A stretch of 64,000 nt of DNA from Panulirus ornatus. Taxonomy: Eukaryota > Arthropoda > Malacostraca > Decapoda > Palinuridae. Below are positions 11,144 to 22,297 of this stretch, in pieces (position 1 is the stretch's first letter; each line of letters begins with the position of its first letter). Under the pieces are notes generated by a model. It did no database searches and was not told the DNA's origin. It saw only the letters and a list, made by a program, of their open reading frames with translations. Location: NCBI RefSeq assembly GCF_036320965.1, contig NC_092235.1, positions 29,167,476-29,231,475 of the forward strand. Reading direction: 5' to 3'. The translations under genes were made by a program, and so were the position numbers.

Positions 11144-12470
11144 TGTATGTGAGAAATACTTAGAAAAGCAAATGGATTTGTATGTAGCATTTATGGATCT
11201 GGAGAAGGCATATGATAGAGTTGATAGAGATGCTCTGTGGAAGGTATTAAGAATATATGGTGTGGGAGGCAAGTTGTTAGAAGCAGTGAAAAGTTTTTAT
11301 CGAGGATGTAAGGCATGTGTACGTGTAGGAAGAGAGGAAAGTGATTGGTTCTCAGTGAATGTAGGTTTGCGGCAGGGGTGTGTGATGTCTCCATGGTTGT
11401 TTAATTTGTTTATGGATGGGGTTGTTAGGGAGGTGAATGCAAGAGTTTTGGAAAGAGGGGCAAGTATGAAGTCTGTTGTGGATGAGAGAGCTTGGGAAGT
11501 GAGTCAGTTGTTGTTCGCTGATGATACAGCGCTGGTGGCTGATTCATGTGAGAAACTGCAGAAGCTGGTGACTGAGTTTGGTAAAGTGAGTGAAAGAAAA
11601 AAGTTAAGAGTAAATGTGAAGAAGAGCAAGGTTATTAGGTACAGTAGGGTTGAGGGTCAAGTCAATTGGGAGGTAAGTTTGAATGGAGAAAAACTGGAGG
11701 AAGTAAAGTGTTTTAGATATCTGGGAGTGGATCTGGCAGCGGATGGAACCATGGAAGTGGAAGTGGATCATAGGGTGGGGGAGGGGGGAAAAATCCTGGG
11801 AGCCTTGAAGAATGTGTGGAAGTCGAGAACATTATCTCGGAAAGCAAAAATGGGTATGTTTCAAGGAATAGTGGTTCCAACAATGTTGTATGGTTGCGAG
11901 GCATGGGCTATGGATAGAGTTGTGTGCAGGAGGGTGGATGTGCTGGAAATGAGAAGTTTGAGGACAATGTTTGGTGTGAGGTGGTTTGATTGAGTAAGTA
12001 ACGTAAGGGTAAGAGAGATGTGTGGAAATAAAAAGAGCGTGGTTGAGAGAGCAGAAGAGGGTGTTTTGAAATGGTTTGGGCACATTTAGAGACTGAGTGA
12101 GGAAAGATTGACCAAGAGGATATATGTGTCGGAGGTGGAGGGAACGAGGAGAAGTGGGAGACCAAATTGGAGGTGGAAAGATGGAGTGAAAAAGATTTTG
12201 TGTGATCGGGGCCTGAACATGCAGGAGGGTGAAAGGAGGGCAAGGAATAGAGTGAATTGGATCGATGTGGTATACCGGGGTTGACGTGCTGTCAGTGGAT
12301 TGAATTAGGGCATGTGAAGCGTCTGGGGTAAGCCATGGAAAGCTGTGTAGGTATGTATATTTGCGTGTGTGGACGTATGTATATACATGTGTATGGGGGT
12401 GGGTTGGGCCATTTCTTTCGTCTGTTTCCTTGCGCTACCTAGCAAATGCGGGAGACAGCGACAAAGCAAA

Positions 12471-12474
<4 letters not shown>
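11144..12474 (+). mobile_element. RTE-type LINE, 5'-truncated copy with stop codons
   Basis: Begins at VCEKYLEK (residue ~619). The frame is open to 11993, where CGA has become TGA (WFD-stop). Further damage lies near 12086 (CACATTTAGAG in place of the GHMER codons). A-type 3' UTR, then (TA)n. Confidence 0.86.
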
Positions 12475-12510
<36 letters not shown>

Positions 12511-12530
12511 TAAATAGATAAATATATATA

Positions 12531-12745
12531 GGGGAGAAAGAATACTTCCCACGTATTCCCTGCATGTCGTAGAAGGCGACTAAAAGGGAAGGGAGCAGGG
12601 GGCTGGAAATCCTCCCCTCTCATTTTTTTTTAAATTTTCCAAAAGAAGGAACAGAGAAGGGGGCCATATGAGGATATTCCCTCAAAGGCCCAGTCCTCTG
12701 TTCTTAACGCTACCTCGCTAATGCGGGAAATGGCGAATAGTATGA
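12531..12745 (+). mobile_element. LINE-derived mini-element
   Basis: Non-autonomous element. It starts at GGGGAGAAAG (first ~14 bases of the 5' hairpin missing), continues through ACTTCCCACGTATTCCC and the GTCG...CGAC stem-loop, and ends with ACGCTACCTCGCTAATGCGGG, AATGGCGAATAGTATG and an A-run, then TA. The head matches the LINE 5' end and the tail matches the LINE 3' end. It encodes nothing. Confidence 0.8.
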
Positions 12746-12770
12746 AAAAAAAAAAAAAAATATATATATT

Positions 12771-13815
12771 GAGAGGTAAGTTTGGAGAAAAACTGGAGGA
12801 AGTGAAGTGTTTTAGATATCTGGGAGTGGATTTGGCAGTGGATGGAACCATGGAAGCGGAACTGAATCATAGGGTGGGGGAGGAGGCAAAAGTTCTGGGC
12901 GCATTGAAAAATGTGTGGAAGTCGAGAATATTATCTTGGAAAGCAAAAATGGGTATGTTTGAAGGAATAGTGGTTCCAGCAATGTTATATGGTTGCGAGG
13001 CGTGGGCTATAGATAGAGTTGTGCGGAGGGTGGATATGCTGGAAATGAGATGTTTGTGAGGACAATATGTGGAGTGAGGTGGTTTGATCGAGTAAGTAAT
13101 GAAAGGGTAAGAGAAATGTGCGGTAATAAAGAGTGTGGTTGAGAAAGCAGAAGAGGGTGTTTTGAAATGGTTTGGTCACATGGAGAGAATGAGTGAGGAA
13201 AGATTGACAAACAGGATATATGTGTCAGAGGTGGAGGGAATGAGGAGAAGTGGGAGACCAAATTGGAGGTGGAAAGATGGAGTGAAAAAGATTTTGAGTG
13301 ACTGGGGCCTGAACATTCAGTAGGGTGAAAGGCGTGCAAGGAATAGAGTGAATTGGAACGATGTGGTATACCGGGGTCAACGTGCTGTGAATGGATTGAA
13401 CCAGGGCATGTGAAGCGTCTGGGGTAAACCATGGAAAGTTTTGTGGGGCCTGGATGTGGAAAGGGAGCTGTGGTTTCGGTGCTTTATACATGACAGCTAG
13501 ACTAAGTGTGAATGAATGTGGCCTTTGTTGTCTTTTCCTAGCGCTACCTCATGCACATGTGGGGGGGAGGGGGTTTTCATTCCATGTGTGGCGGGGTGGT
13601 GACGGGAATGAATAAGGGCAGACAGTATGAATTATGTATATATGTATATATCTGTGTGTGTATATATATGTATACGTTGAGATGTATAGATATGTATATG
13701 TGCTGTGTGTGGACGTATATGTATATATATGTGTGTATTTGAGTGGGTTGGGCCATTCTTTTGTCTGTTTCCTTGCACTACCTCGCTAACGCGGGAGACA
13801 GCGACAAAGTATAAT
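12771..13815 (+). mobile_element. RTE-type LINE, 5'-truncated copy (subfamily B)
   Basis: Begins in the C-terminal third of RT (GEKLEEVKCFRYLGV), 5' to which sits the mini-element A/TA tail. It is disrupted by small indels near 13056 and 13128. The ORF would end with the B-type extension (RRAVNGLNQGM-like), and the long B 3' UTR runs to AGCGACAAAGTATAATAAA at about 13815. Confidence 0.85.
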
Positions 13816-13818
13816 AAA

Positions 13819-13880
<62 letters not shown>

Positions 13881-13883
<3 letters not shown>

Positions 13884-14108
13884 CCCTGGGGATAGGGGAG
13901 AAAGAATACTTCCCAAGTTCTCCCTGCGTGTCGTAGAAGGCAACTGAAAAGGAAGGGAGTGGGGGGCTGGAAATCCTCCCCTCTTGTTTTTAATTTTCCA
14001 AAAGAAGGAACAGAGAAGGGGGCCAAGTGAGGATATTCCCTCAAAGGCTCAGTCCTCTGTTCTTAACGCTACCTCGCTAACGCGGGAAATGGCGAAGAGT
14101 ATGAAAAA
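13881..14108 (+). mobile_element. LINE-derived mini-element, full length
   Basis: Complete ends: TATCCCTGGGGATAGGGG at 13881 and GGGAAATGGCGAAGAGTATG before the A/TA tail at about 14108. About 228 bp, flanked by (TA)n on both sides. Same head-plus-tail architecture as the other mini-elements in this window. Confidence 0.82.
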
Positions 14109-14120
14109 TATATATATATA

Positions 14121-15140
14121 TGGAAAGAGGGGCAAGTATGAAGTCTGTTGGGGATGAGAGAGGTTGGGAAGTGAGTCAGTTGTTGTTCGCTGATGATACA
14201 GCGCTGGTGGCTGATTCATGTGAGAAACTGCAGAAGCTGGTGACTGAGTTTGGTAAAGTGTGTGGAAGAAGAAAGTTAAGAGTAAATGTGAATAAGAGCA
14301 AGGTTATTAGGTAAAGTAGGGTTGAGGGTCAAGTCAATTGGGAGGTGAGTTTGAATGGAGAAAAACTGGAGGAAGTGAAGTGTTTTAGATATCTGGGAGT
14401 GGATCTGGCAGCGGATGGAACCATGGAAGCGGAAGTGGATCATAGGGTGGGGGAGGGGGCGAAAATCCTGGGGGCCTTGAAGAATGTGTGGAAGTCGAGA
14501 ACATTATCTCGGAAAGCAAAAATGGGTATGTATGAAGGAATAGTGGTTCCAACAATGTTGTATGGTTGCGAGGCGTGGGCTATGGATAGAGTTGTGCGCA
14601 GGAGGATGGATGTGCTGGAAATGAGATGTTTGAGGACAATGTGTGGTGTGAGGTGGTTTGATCGAGTGAGTAACGTAAGGGTAAGAGAGATGTGTGGAAA
14701 TAAAAAGAGCGTGGTTGAGAGAGCAGAAGAGGGTGTTTTGAAGTGGTTTGGGCACATGGAGAGGATGAGTGAGGAAAGATTGACCAAGAGGATATATGTG
14801 TCGGAGGTGGAGGGAACAAGGAGAAGAGGGAGACCAAATTGGAGGTGGAAAGATGGAGTGAAAAAGATTTTGTGTGATCGGGGCCTGAACATGCAGGAGG
14901 GTGAAAGGAGGGCAAGGAATAGAGTGAATTGGAGCGATGTGGTATACCGGGGTTGACGTGCTGTCAGTGGATTGAATCAAGGCATGTGAAGCGTCTGGGG
15001 TAAGCCATGGAAAGCTGTGTAGGTATGTATATTTGCGTGTGTGGACGTATGTATATACATGTGTATGGGGGGGGTTGGGCCATTTCTTTCGTCTGTTTCC
15101 TTGCGCTACCTCGCAAACGCGGGAGACAGCGACAAAGTAT
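14121..15140 (+). mobile_element. RTE-type LINE, 5'-truncated copy (subfamily A)
   Basis: Starts at residue ~721 ([14 protein letters not shown]). Tyr became TAA at about 14312-14314 (RYSRVEG interrupted); the frame resumes at 14345 and is open to 14956. A-type 3' UTR, then an unusually long (TA)n tract to 15322. Confidence 0.86.
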
Positions 15141-15167
15141 AATAAATATAAATAAATAAATATATAA

Positions 15168-15570
<403 letters not shown>

Positions 15571-15646
<76 letters not shown>
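15571..15646. repeat. (TA)n microsatellite
   Basis: Pure TA between two tandem mini-elements. Confidence 0.95.
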
Positions 15647-15649
<3 letters not shown>

Positions 15650-15871
15650 CCCTGGGGATAGGGGAGAAAGAATACTTCCCAAGTTCTCCCTGCGTGTCGT
15701 ATAAGGCAACTAAAAGGGAAGGGAGTGGGGGGCTGGAAATCCTCCCCTCTCGTTTTTTAATTTTCCCAAAGAAGGAACAGAGAAGGGAGCCAAGTGAGGA
15801 TATTCCCTCAAAGGCTCAGTCTTCTGTTCTTAACGCTACCTCGCCAACGCGGGAAATGGCGAATAGTATGA

Positions 15872-15880
<9 letters not shown>
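15647..15880 (+). mobile_element. LINE-derived mini-element, full length
   Basis: Begins TATCCCTGGGGATAGGGG at 15647 and ends GAATAGTATGAAAAAAAAAA at 15880. The GTCG/CGAC stem is mutated here (GTCGTATAAGGCAAC). Followed by (TA)n and a LINE 3' UTR scrap. Confidence 0.82.
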
Positions 15881-15907
<27 letters not shown>

Positions 15908-15929
<22 letters not shown>

Positions 15930-16015
15930 GAGTTGTTGGGCCATTCTTTGTCTGTTTCCTTGCACTACCTCACTGATGTGGGAAACAGCAATTACGTATA
16001 ATAATAAAGAAAAAA
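15908..16015 (+). mobile_element. LINE 3' UTR fragment
   Basis: Only the last ~100 bp of the LINE: GGGCCATTC...CTGTTTCC, then CACTACCTCACTGATGTGGG and a TATAATAATAAAG tail. The stem-loop bases have drifted, so it is older than its neighbours. Confidence 0.7.
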
Positions 16016-17869
16016 TTAGATCGTTCCCTACACAAATGAGGAACTTTCATGTATTACTGAAATAATATTTTCAGCATAATCATGTTACATTTATGTATAA
16101 TGGTAGAGTGTTCAAGAGAACGGCCTGTATGAGCATAAGACTCCCTCTTTGTATGGTACAAATAAGTAATCACCAACTTCTGCCCTATCAACTCTTTCCC
16201 AGATGTTGGTTTATTAGTTGGCAGTTTAATTTGAACTAATTTTCTGGACACTTCAGAAATTATACATCGCTCATAAGCTTCAAGAGAAGTTTTAAGCAAC
16301 ATTTCTTGCCATGGTATAATATTTAAGTAAGATAATTATTTATCTATTGTCTTGCACTCTATGAATTGCTCCTCACTCAAAAGAATAGTAACTTCTCTAG
16401 GTATCACATACAACTCACAAGACATTCATACCCCACATTACAAAAATCAACACAAAAACAAGAAACAATCCCTTTGTATTCTCAATAACAATTCATCCAG
16501 TCCTCACTAAACTATGGCTCACCTGCCTGGTCATCCGCCCAGTCAAAAGTAAATATAACTAAGCTAAAAACCACACAGACCTGAGCACTCAGAATCATCA
16601 GTGGCTGCTTAGCACCACAAACACCTAATGCTTCCACAACAAAACAATAATCCCCAACACAATCCCCTCTCAATAAACTTGGCAATCAGTTCTTTGCAAC
16701 AGCACTAGGCCCTTTCCAGTCAAACCATTTGATTACTTACCACCAACCCCCGAGTAGAAATAAAAGCTTATCCCTACTTCACTCTTTAACAACCTGTACC
16801 TGCAAAACTCCCCACACCAACAAACACAAGAGTGACTAAACATATACTAATTGAAATGACTTGACAAGCTTTAAACAATGACCCATCTAACTCAGTCTTA
16901 AATACCACCCCCACCAGACATCTACCCATCTGAAACCACACTCCCTAAACACATACAAGTTCCACTTTTATTTTGTTTTCTACATTCTGAAGATGACCCA
17001 TCTCCAAAACATTACAAACACTAATTCAACATATCCTAAGATCCCCTCAAGCCTAAAATGCAATTATCATACTGAAGAAAGTGAACAGTTACTCCTAAAT
17101 TGTCCTGCACTCACCTAACACTGACATATACACAGCACCACACTTACCCTTGACCTATGGCCCCACCCAGTGGGTGTGGCTGCACTCAATTGACACAGAC
17201 ATATACACAACTTCACACTCCTCTGTGACCTATGATCCCACCAAATGAATGTGGTTAGTTTTCTGAGTGCCACAGGAGCTTCAAAGAATGGTTTCCTATG
17301 GTAAGAAGGTAAGGGTAAAGGTTCTCTTGCAATTTTTTCCTACACATTTCTAGTATCAGGATTTATTGTATGCAGGTATTTATTGCAGTGCTACTATCCT
17401 TTAATAGTAGGTATATTTATATGTCTACTGTGATGTATAGATTTAGAGGGCAGGGCTAATTTATGTGCTTTTATTGAATGTTTGTGCTCATATCCAACTG
17501 CTTCTCTCTTCTCCTCTTCCATGTTCTTCTTGTTCTTTCATTTCTCTTATGATGTGTATTCTCCCTCCCACTCCCTGTATTCCTCCTCCCACTCCCCATA
17601 TCCCTCTTACTGTTTCACCTAATTTATCAAGGCTACCATAAATAATTCTGATTGATTTTCAGTCTCATAAATTAACTTTGTTTACATTTACCTAGGGGTG
17701 GACCAATTGATTACTGACATATATTCAAAGTTAAATTTGGTTTGTAAAATGAATTCCCAGCCCTAAGCCAGCAGGCTGGCAAAGGGAAGGAGTTCCCAGT
17801 CCTTTTAGGGGTACACTTGCTTACAGTACCTTCCTATGATTATTAAACAACTGCTCATTGTTTCTGCAG
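16016..17869. other. Non-coding host DNA, presumed intron upstream of Frizzled exon a
   Basis: No exon, RNA gene or known repeat recognised, and base composition is balanced compared with the LINE blocks. It holds an imperfect 75-bp tandem repeat (17108-17257) and a short chance-length minus-strand ORF at 16054-16302. The last 20 bases form the acceptor of exon a. Confidence 0.6.
17108..17257. repeat. Imperfect 75-bp tandem repeat
   Basis: Two diverged units start CACTCACCTAACACTGACATA (17108) and CACTCAATTGACACAGACATA (17183) and continue in parallel through GACCTATGGCCCCACC / GACCTATGATCCCACC and GTGGGTGTGG / GAATGTGG. No coding potential. Confidence 0.65.
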
Positions 17870-18024
17870 GTATGGATGCTTGTATGGGCAGGGCTGTGCT
17901 TTGTGTCAACCTTCTTTACTGTCCTGACATTCTGGCTTGAGCCAGCCAGGTTCCGATACCCTGAAAGACCCATTATTTGTCTGTCATTGTGCTATCTTCT
18001 GTACTGCCTTGCTTACTTGGCCAG
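17870..18024 (+). CDS. Frizzled-family receptor, exon a (TM1-TM2)
   Basis: Internal exon of a Wnt-binding seven-helix receptor of the plasma membrane. It starts after a pyrimidine-rich acceptor ending in CTGCAG at 17869 and ends at a GTGAGT donor (18025). Frame 0 from 17870 gives 51 codons plus two bases. It reads [20 protein letters not shown] (helix 1), then the very conserved Frizzled loop [10 protein letters not shown], then helix 2 ([16 protein letters not shown]). The RYPERP segment between helices 1 and 2 is diagnostic of Frizzled/Smoothened-class receptors. The last codon (AG+G, Arg) is completed by exon b. The cysteine-rich Wnt-binding domain must be encoded upstream; no exon for it is visible in 1-17869. 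The Frizzled subtype cannot be set from this much sequence (Fz4/9/10-like or an arthropod Fz3/Fz4 are possible). Confidence 0.93.
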
Positions 18025-18390
18025 GTGAGTTAACCTTAACCTTGGTAATGGGTAACCTTCTTTAAGGTAACCTTCTTTAAGGTAATATGCACAATTTAAA
18101 ACTGGACAGTAAAGATGCAATATTTGTTGAATAACATTAATACCTTTCCATTTTTTGACACTGAATAAGAATTATACCTCAGACTGGAGATTACGTTCTA
18201 TAAATTCCAAACATTTGACTTGTACATTCACTCTTGCTATATGCAGTCATGTTTTATAATCATCATCAACTATGGATGGCTTTCAGGAATATTCAGCTCA
18301 AGATACTTGCACACTAGTAAGACATATTAAATTTCAAAAGTAAAAAAAATAGGGAAGGACATCCTAAGATGTTGGGATGCTTTAGCTATA
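18025..18390. other. Start of 23.9-kb Frizzled intron, unique sequence
   Basis: Follows the GTGAGT donor. A small tandem duplication (TAACCTTCTTTAAGG twice, about 18053-18085) is the only structure seen. The first LINE tail begins near 18391. Confidence 0.6.
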
Positions 18391-18551
18391 TTCCTTTTTT
18401 TTCATACTTGTCATCAGTTTCCCCACATTAGCAAGATAGCACTAGGAACATAGAGAAGGGCCTCATTCACTCATATACAATCTCTTGCTTTCATGTGCAA
18501 TACAGTGAAACTTTAGCACCTGTCCACAACCAGGCCCCACAGACTTTTCCA
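18391..18551 (-). mobile_element. LINE 3' UTR fragment (subfamily B, old)
   Basis: Minus-strand B-type 3' UTR: T-rich tail, CCCCACATTAGCAAGATAGCAC (decayed terminal stem-loop), then the AGGCCCCACAGACTTTTCC region. It is cut by a mini-element at 18552; the following LINE sequence does not resume at the same point. Confidence 0.68.
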
Positions 18552-18739
18552 AGGTAGCGTCAAGAACAGAGGACTGAGCCTTAAAGAAAAAACCCTCACC
18601 TGGCCCCCTTCTCTGTTCAGTCTTTTGGAAGAGTAAAAACTGGAGGGGAGAATTTCCAGCCCCCCACTCTCACCCCTTTTAGTTGCCTTCTACAACACAC
18701 AGGGAATACGTGGTAAGTATCCCTTCTCCCCTACCCCCA
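18552..18739 (-). mobile_element. LINE-derived mini-element, 3'-truncated
   Basis: Minus-strand copy: AGGTAGCGTCAAGAACAGAG (tail side), CCCTTCTCTGTTC, CCCCCACTCTCACCCC, and a 5' end CTCCCCTACCCCCA at 18739. It lacks the terminal CGCCATTTCCCGC segment. It lies between two LINE fragments. Confidence 0.72.
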
Positions 18740-18779
18740 AGAAATATACATATGCATATTCTTATCTTGAAGCACACTC

Positions 18780-19255
18780 ATATTACTGTACCTCTCTCTT
18801 ACCCTTTCATTACTTAATCGATCAAACCATGCAATCCCACCTATTGTCATAAAACACTTGATTTCCAACACATCCCCTCTGTACAGCCTTACTTAAACAC
18901 TTGATTTCCAACACATCCCCTCTGTACAGCCTTACTTACAGCCCATGTCTTGGCTCCATATAATATTTTGAGGACTACTATACCTTCAAACATTCCCATT
19001 TATGCCCCCCCAGATAATGTTCTCTCATTCCACACATTTTTCAGTGCCTCCAGAACCTTCAATTCCTCACCTACCCTATGACTTGCTTTTGTTTTTATGG
19101 TTCAATTTGTTGCCACTTCCACACCCAGGTATCTAAAATACTTCAGGTTCTAAAATTTTTCTCCATTCAAATTCACACCCCAACTAATTTGTCCCTCATC
19201 CTGCTAAACTAATTAACCTTGCTTCTATTCACATTTACTCTTGACTTCCTCCTCT
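18780..19255 (-). mobile_element. RTE-type LINE fragment, decayed RT C-terminal region
   Basis: Equivalent to residues ~770-905 with many substitutions and indels. It includes a 43-bp direct duplication (AAACACTTGATTTCCAACAC at 18852 and again at 18895). It overlaps in content with the next copy, so it is a separate insertion or a partial duplication. Confidence 0.68.
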
Positions 19256-21993
19256 CCTCTATACAATCCTATCTATGGCCCATGCCTTGTAGCCTTATGA
19301 CATTGATGGAACTACTATTCCTTCAAACATACCCATTTTTGCTCTCCGAAATAATATTCTATCCTTCCACACATTCTACATCGCCCCCTCCCCCTACCCT
19401 GCAACTTACTTCTGCGTCCATGGTTCCATTCGCTGCTTAGTACACTCCCAGATAACTAAAGCACTTCACCTCCCACCGTTTTTCTCCATTTAAACTTACA
19501 TTCCAATTAACTTTTCCCTCAACCCTACTGAACCTAATAACCTTGCTCTTATTCACATTTACTCTCAACTTTCTTTCACACGCATTTCCATACTCGGTCA
19601 CCAACTTCTGCAGTTTCTTAGATGAATCAGCCACTAGAGCTATATCATTGGCAAACAACAACTGACTCATCTCCCAGGCCCTCTCATCCCTGACAGACTG
19701 CATACTTGCCCCTCTCTCCAAAACTCTTGCATTTACCTCCCTAACCACCCTATCCATAAACAAAATAATCAACCGTGGGGATGTCACACACTGCTGCTGC
19801 AAACCAACATTATCTAAGAACCGATCACTCTCCTCTCTTCCTACTCGTACATATGCCTTACATTCTCGGTAAAAACTTTTCACTGCTTCTGTCAACTTAC
19901 CTCCCACATCATATACTCTTAAGACCTTCCACAAAGCATCTCCAGTCCTATCATATGCCTTCTCCAGATCCATAAATGCTACATACAAATCCATCTGTTT
20001 TTTTAAGTATTTCTCACACACATTCTTCAAAACAAACACCTGTTCTACACTTCCTCTACCACTTCTGAAACCACGCTGCTCTTTCCCAATCTGATGCTCT
20101 GTACATGCCTTCACCCTCTCAATCAGTACCCTCCCATATAATTTCCCAGGAATACTCAACAGACTTATGCCTTTGTAGTTTGAACACTTCCCTTTTTCCC
20201 CTTTGCTTTTGTACAATGGCACTATACATGCATTCTGCCAATCCTCAGGCACTTCACCATAAACCATACATACATTGAATATCCTTACCAACCAATCAAC
20301 ATCACAGTCACCTTCTTTTTTAATAAATTCCACTGCAATACCATCCAAACCCGCCACCTTACCGGCTTTCATCTTATGCAAAGCTTTCACTACCTCTTCT
20401 TTCTTAACCAAACCATTCTCCCTTATCCTCTCACTTTGCACACCATCTCGACCATAACACCCTATACCACTCTACCATCAAACACATTCAATAAACCTTC
20501 AAAATACTCACTCTATCTCCTCGCTTCATCACTACCTGTTATCACTTCCCCTCTTGCCCCCTTCATCAGTGTTCCCATATGTTCTCTTGTCTTATGCACA
20601 TTATTTACCCTCTTTCAAAACATCATTTTATTCTCTGTAAAATTTGATAATATTCTCTCACCCCAACTCTCATTTGCCCTCTTTTTCAACCCTTGCACCT
20701 TTCTCTTGACCTCCTACCACTTTCTTTTATACATCTCCCAGTCAATTTTGCACTCCTTCCTTGCAAGTATCAACCAAATGCCTCTCTTTTCTCCTTCACT
20801 GACAACTTTACTTCTTCACCCCATCACTCACTACCCTTTCAAATCTGCCCACCTTCCACCTTTATCAAGTCACATGCATCTTTTGTGCAAGCCATCACTG
20901 CTTCCCAAAATATGTCCCATTCCTCACCCACTCCCATCACATCATTTGCTCTCACCTTTTGCCATTCTACACTCATTATCTTCAGGTACTTTCTTGCACA
21001 AGTCTCCTTTCCAAGCTCTTTTACTCTCACCACTTTCTTCTCCCCAACATTCTCTCATTTTCTGAAAACTGCTAGAAATTTTCACCTTCGCCTCCACAAG
21101 ATAGTGATCAGACATCCTTCCAGCTGCCCTTCTCAGCATATTAACATCCAGAAGTCTATCTTTTCCATCCCTGTCAATTAACACATAATCCAATAATGCC
21201 TCTTGACATCTCTACTACTCACATATGTATACTTATGTATATCCCTCTTTTTAAACCACGTATTCCCAATCACCAGTCTTTTTTCAGCTCACAGATCCAC
21301 AAGTTCTTCACCATTTCCAGCACACAAATCCACAAGTTCTTCACCATTTCCATTTACAACACTGAATACTCCATACACACGAATTATACCCTCAACAGTC
21401 ACATTACTCACTTTCACATTTAATTCACCCATCACTAAAACCCAGTCTGTTGCATCAAAGCTGCTGACACACGCAGCTGCTCCCAAAACACTTGCCTCTC
21501 TCGTGATCTTTCTTCTTATGACCAGGTGCATAAGCACCAATAATCACCCATCTCTCCATCCACTTTCCGTTTTACTTTTTTACACTCTTAACACATACTC
21601 TCACATCTGCTTCAGGAGTAGTGCTACTCCTTCCTTAGCTCTTGTCCTGTCACCAACCCCTGACTTTACTCCCAAGACTTTCCCAAATCATTCTTCCCGT
21701 TGAGCTTTGTTTCACTCAGAGCCAGAACATCTAGGTTTCTTTTCTGAAACATGCTACCCATCCCTCCTTTCTTCTCATCTTGGTTACCTCCACACACACA
21801 CATTCAGACACCCCAATCTGAGCCTTCAAGGAGGATGAGCACTCCCCGCTTTACTCCTTCTTCTGTTTCCCTTTTTAGAAATTAAAATACAAGGAGGGGA
21901 GGGTTTCCAGCCCCCTGCTCCCACCCTCTTTAGTCGCCTTCTATGATACATGGGGAATACATGGGAAGTATTCTTTCACGCCCTATCCCCAGG
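19256..21993 (-). mobile_element. RTE-type LINE, old copy reaching the 5' end
   Basis: Minus-strand copy from residue ~880 back to the 5' terminus, CCCTATCCCCAGGAT at about 21993. RT frame 19437-20441 (334 aa) has GLQQQCVTSPRL and LLFANDIALVAD in place of the usual LRQGCVMSP and FADD, so catalytic residues are lost. Endonuclease pieces survive at 20942-21193 and 21289-21540. A 37-bp duplication sits at about 21291-21360. Clearly older than the 1851 copy. Confidence 0.82.
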
Positions 21994-22297
21994 ATTTCAG
22001 AAATAACCAAGAACTCATGGCATAGATGCAGCTGCATTGTGAGTTCCACCCTAACACCTTCCCAACCATATAAGGAACTGTGCTTTTTTTAAGTCACGAG
22101 TTCTTTTTTTGAGTCAAATTTTGGAAGAGCCTTTCTACTTTTGAAGGGTTGTTCTTATGTACCCATTTCTACTTTCTGGCGACATAGTATAGTTGATGCT
22201 TCAAGAATTAATCTTATATGGCATTCTACTGCCTGTGTGTGTGGCATGGCATATTGAAATAATCATTTTCAGTAGGAATGCAACTCTTGATAATGTT
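21994..22297. other. Unique intron sequence
   Basis: About 300 bp between the old LINE 5' end and the decayed minus-strand element. Nothing recognised. Confidence 0.55.

Noticed and set aside
20275..20457. Small plus-strand ORFs inside the old LINE at 19256-21993
   Set aside because: They are antisense to the decayed RT frame (for example GEVPEDWQNACIVPLYK) and have no independent support.
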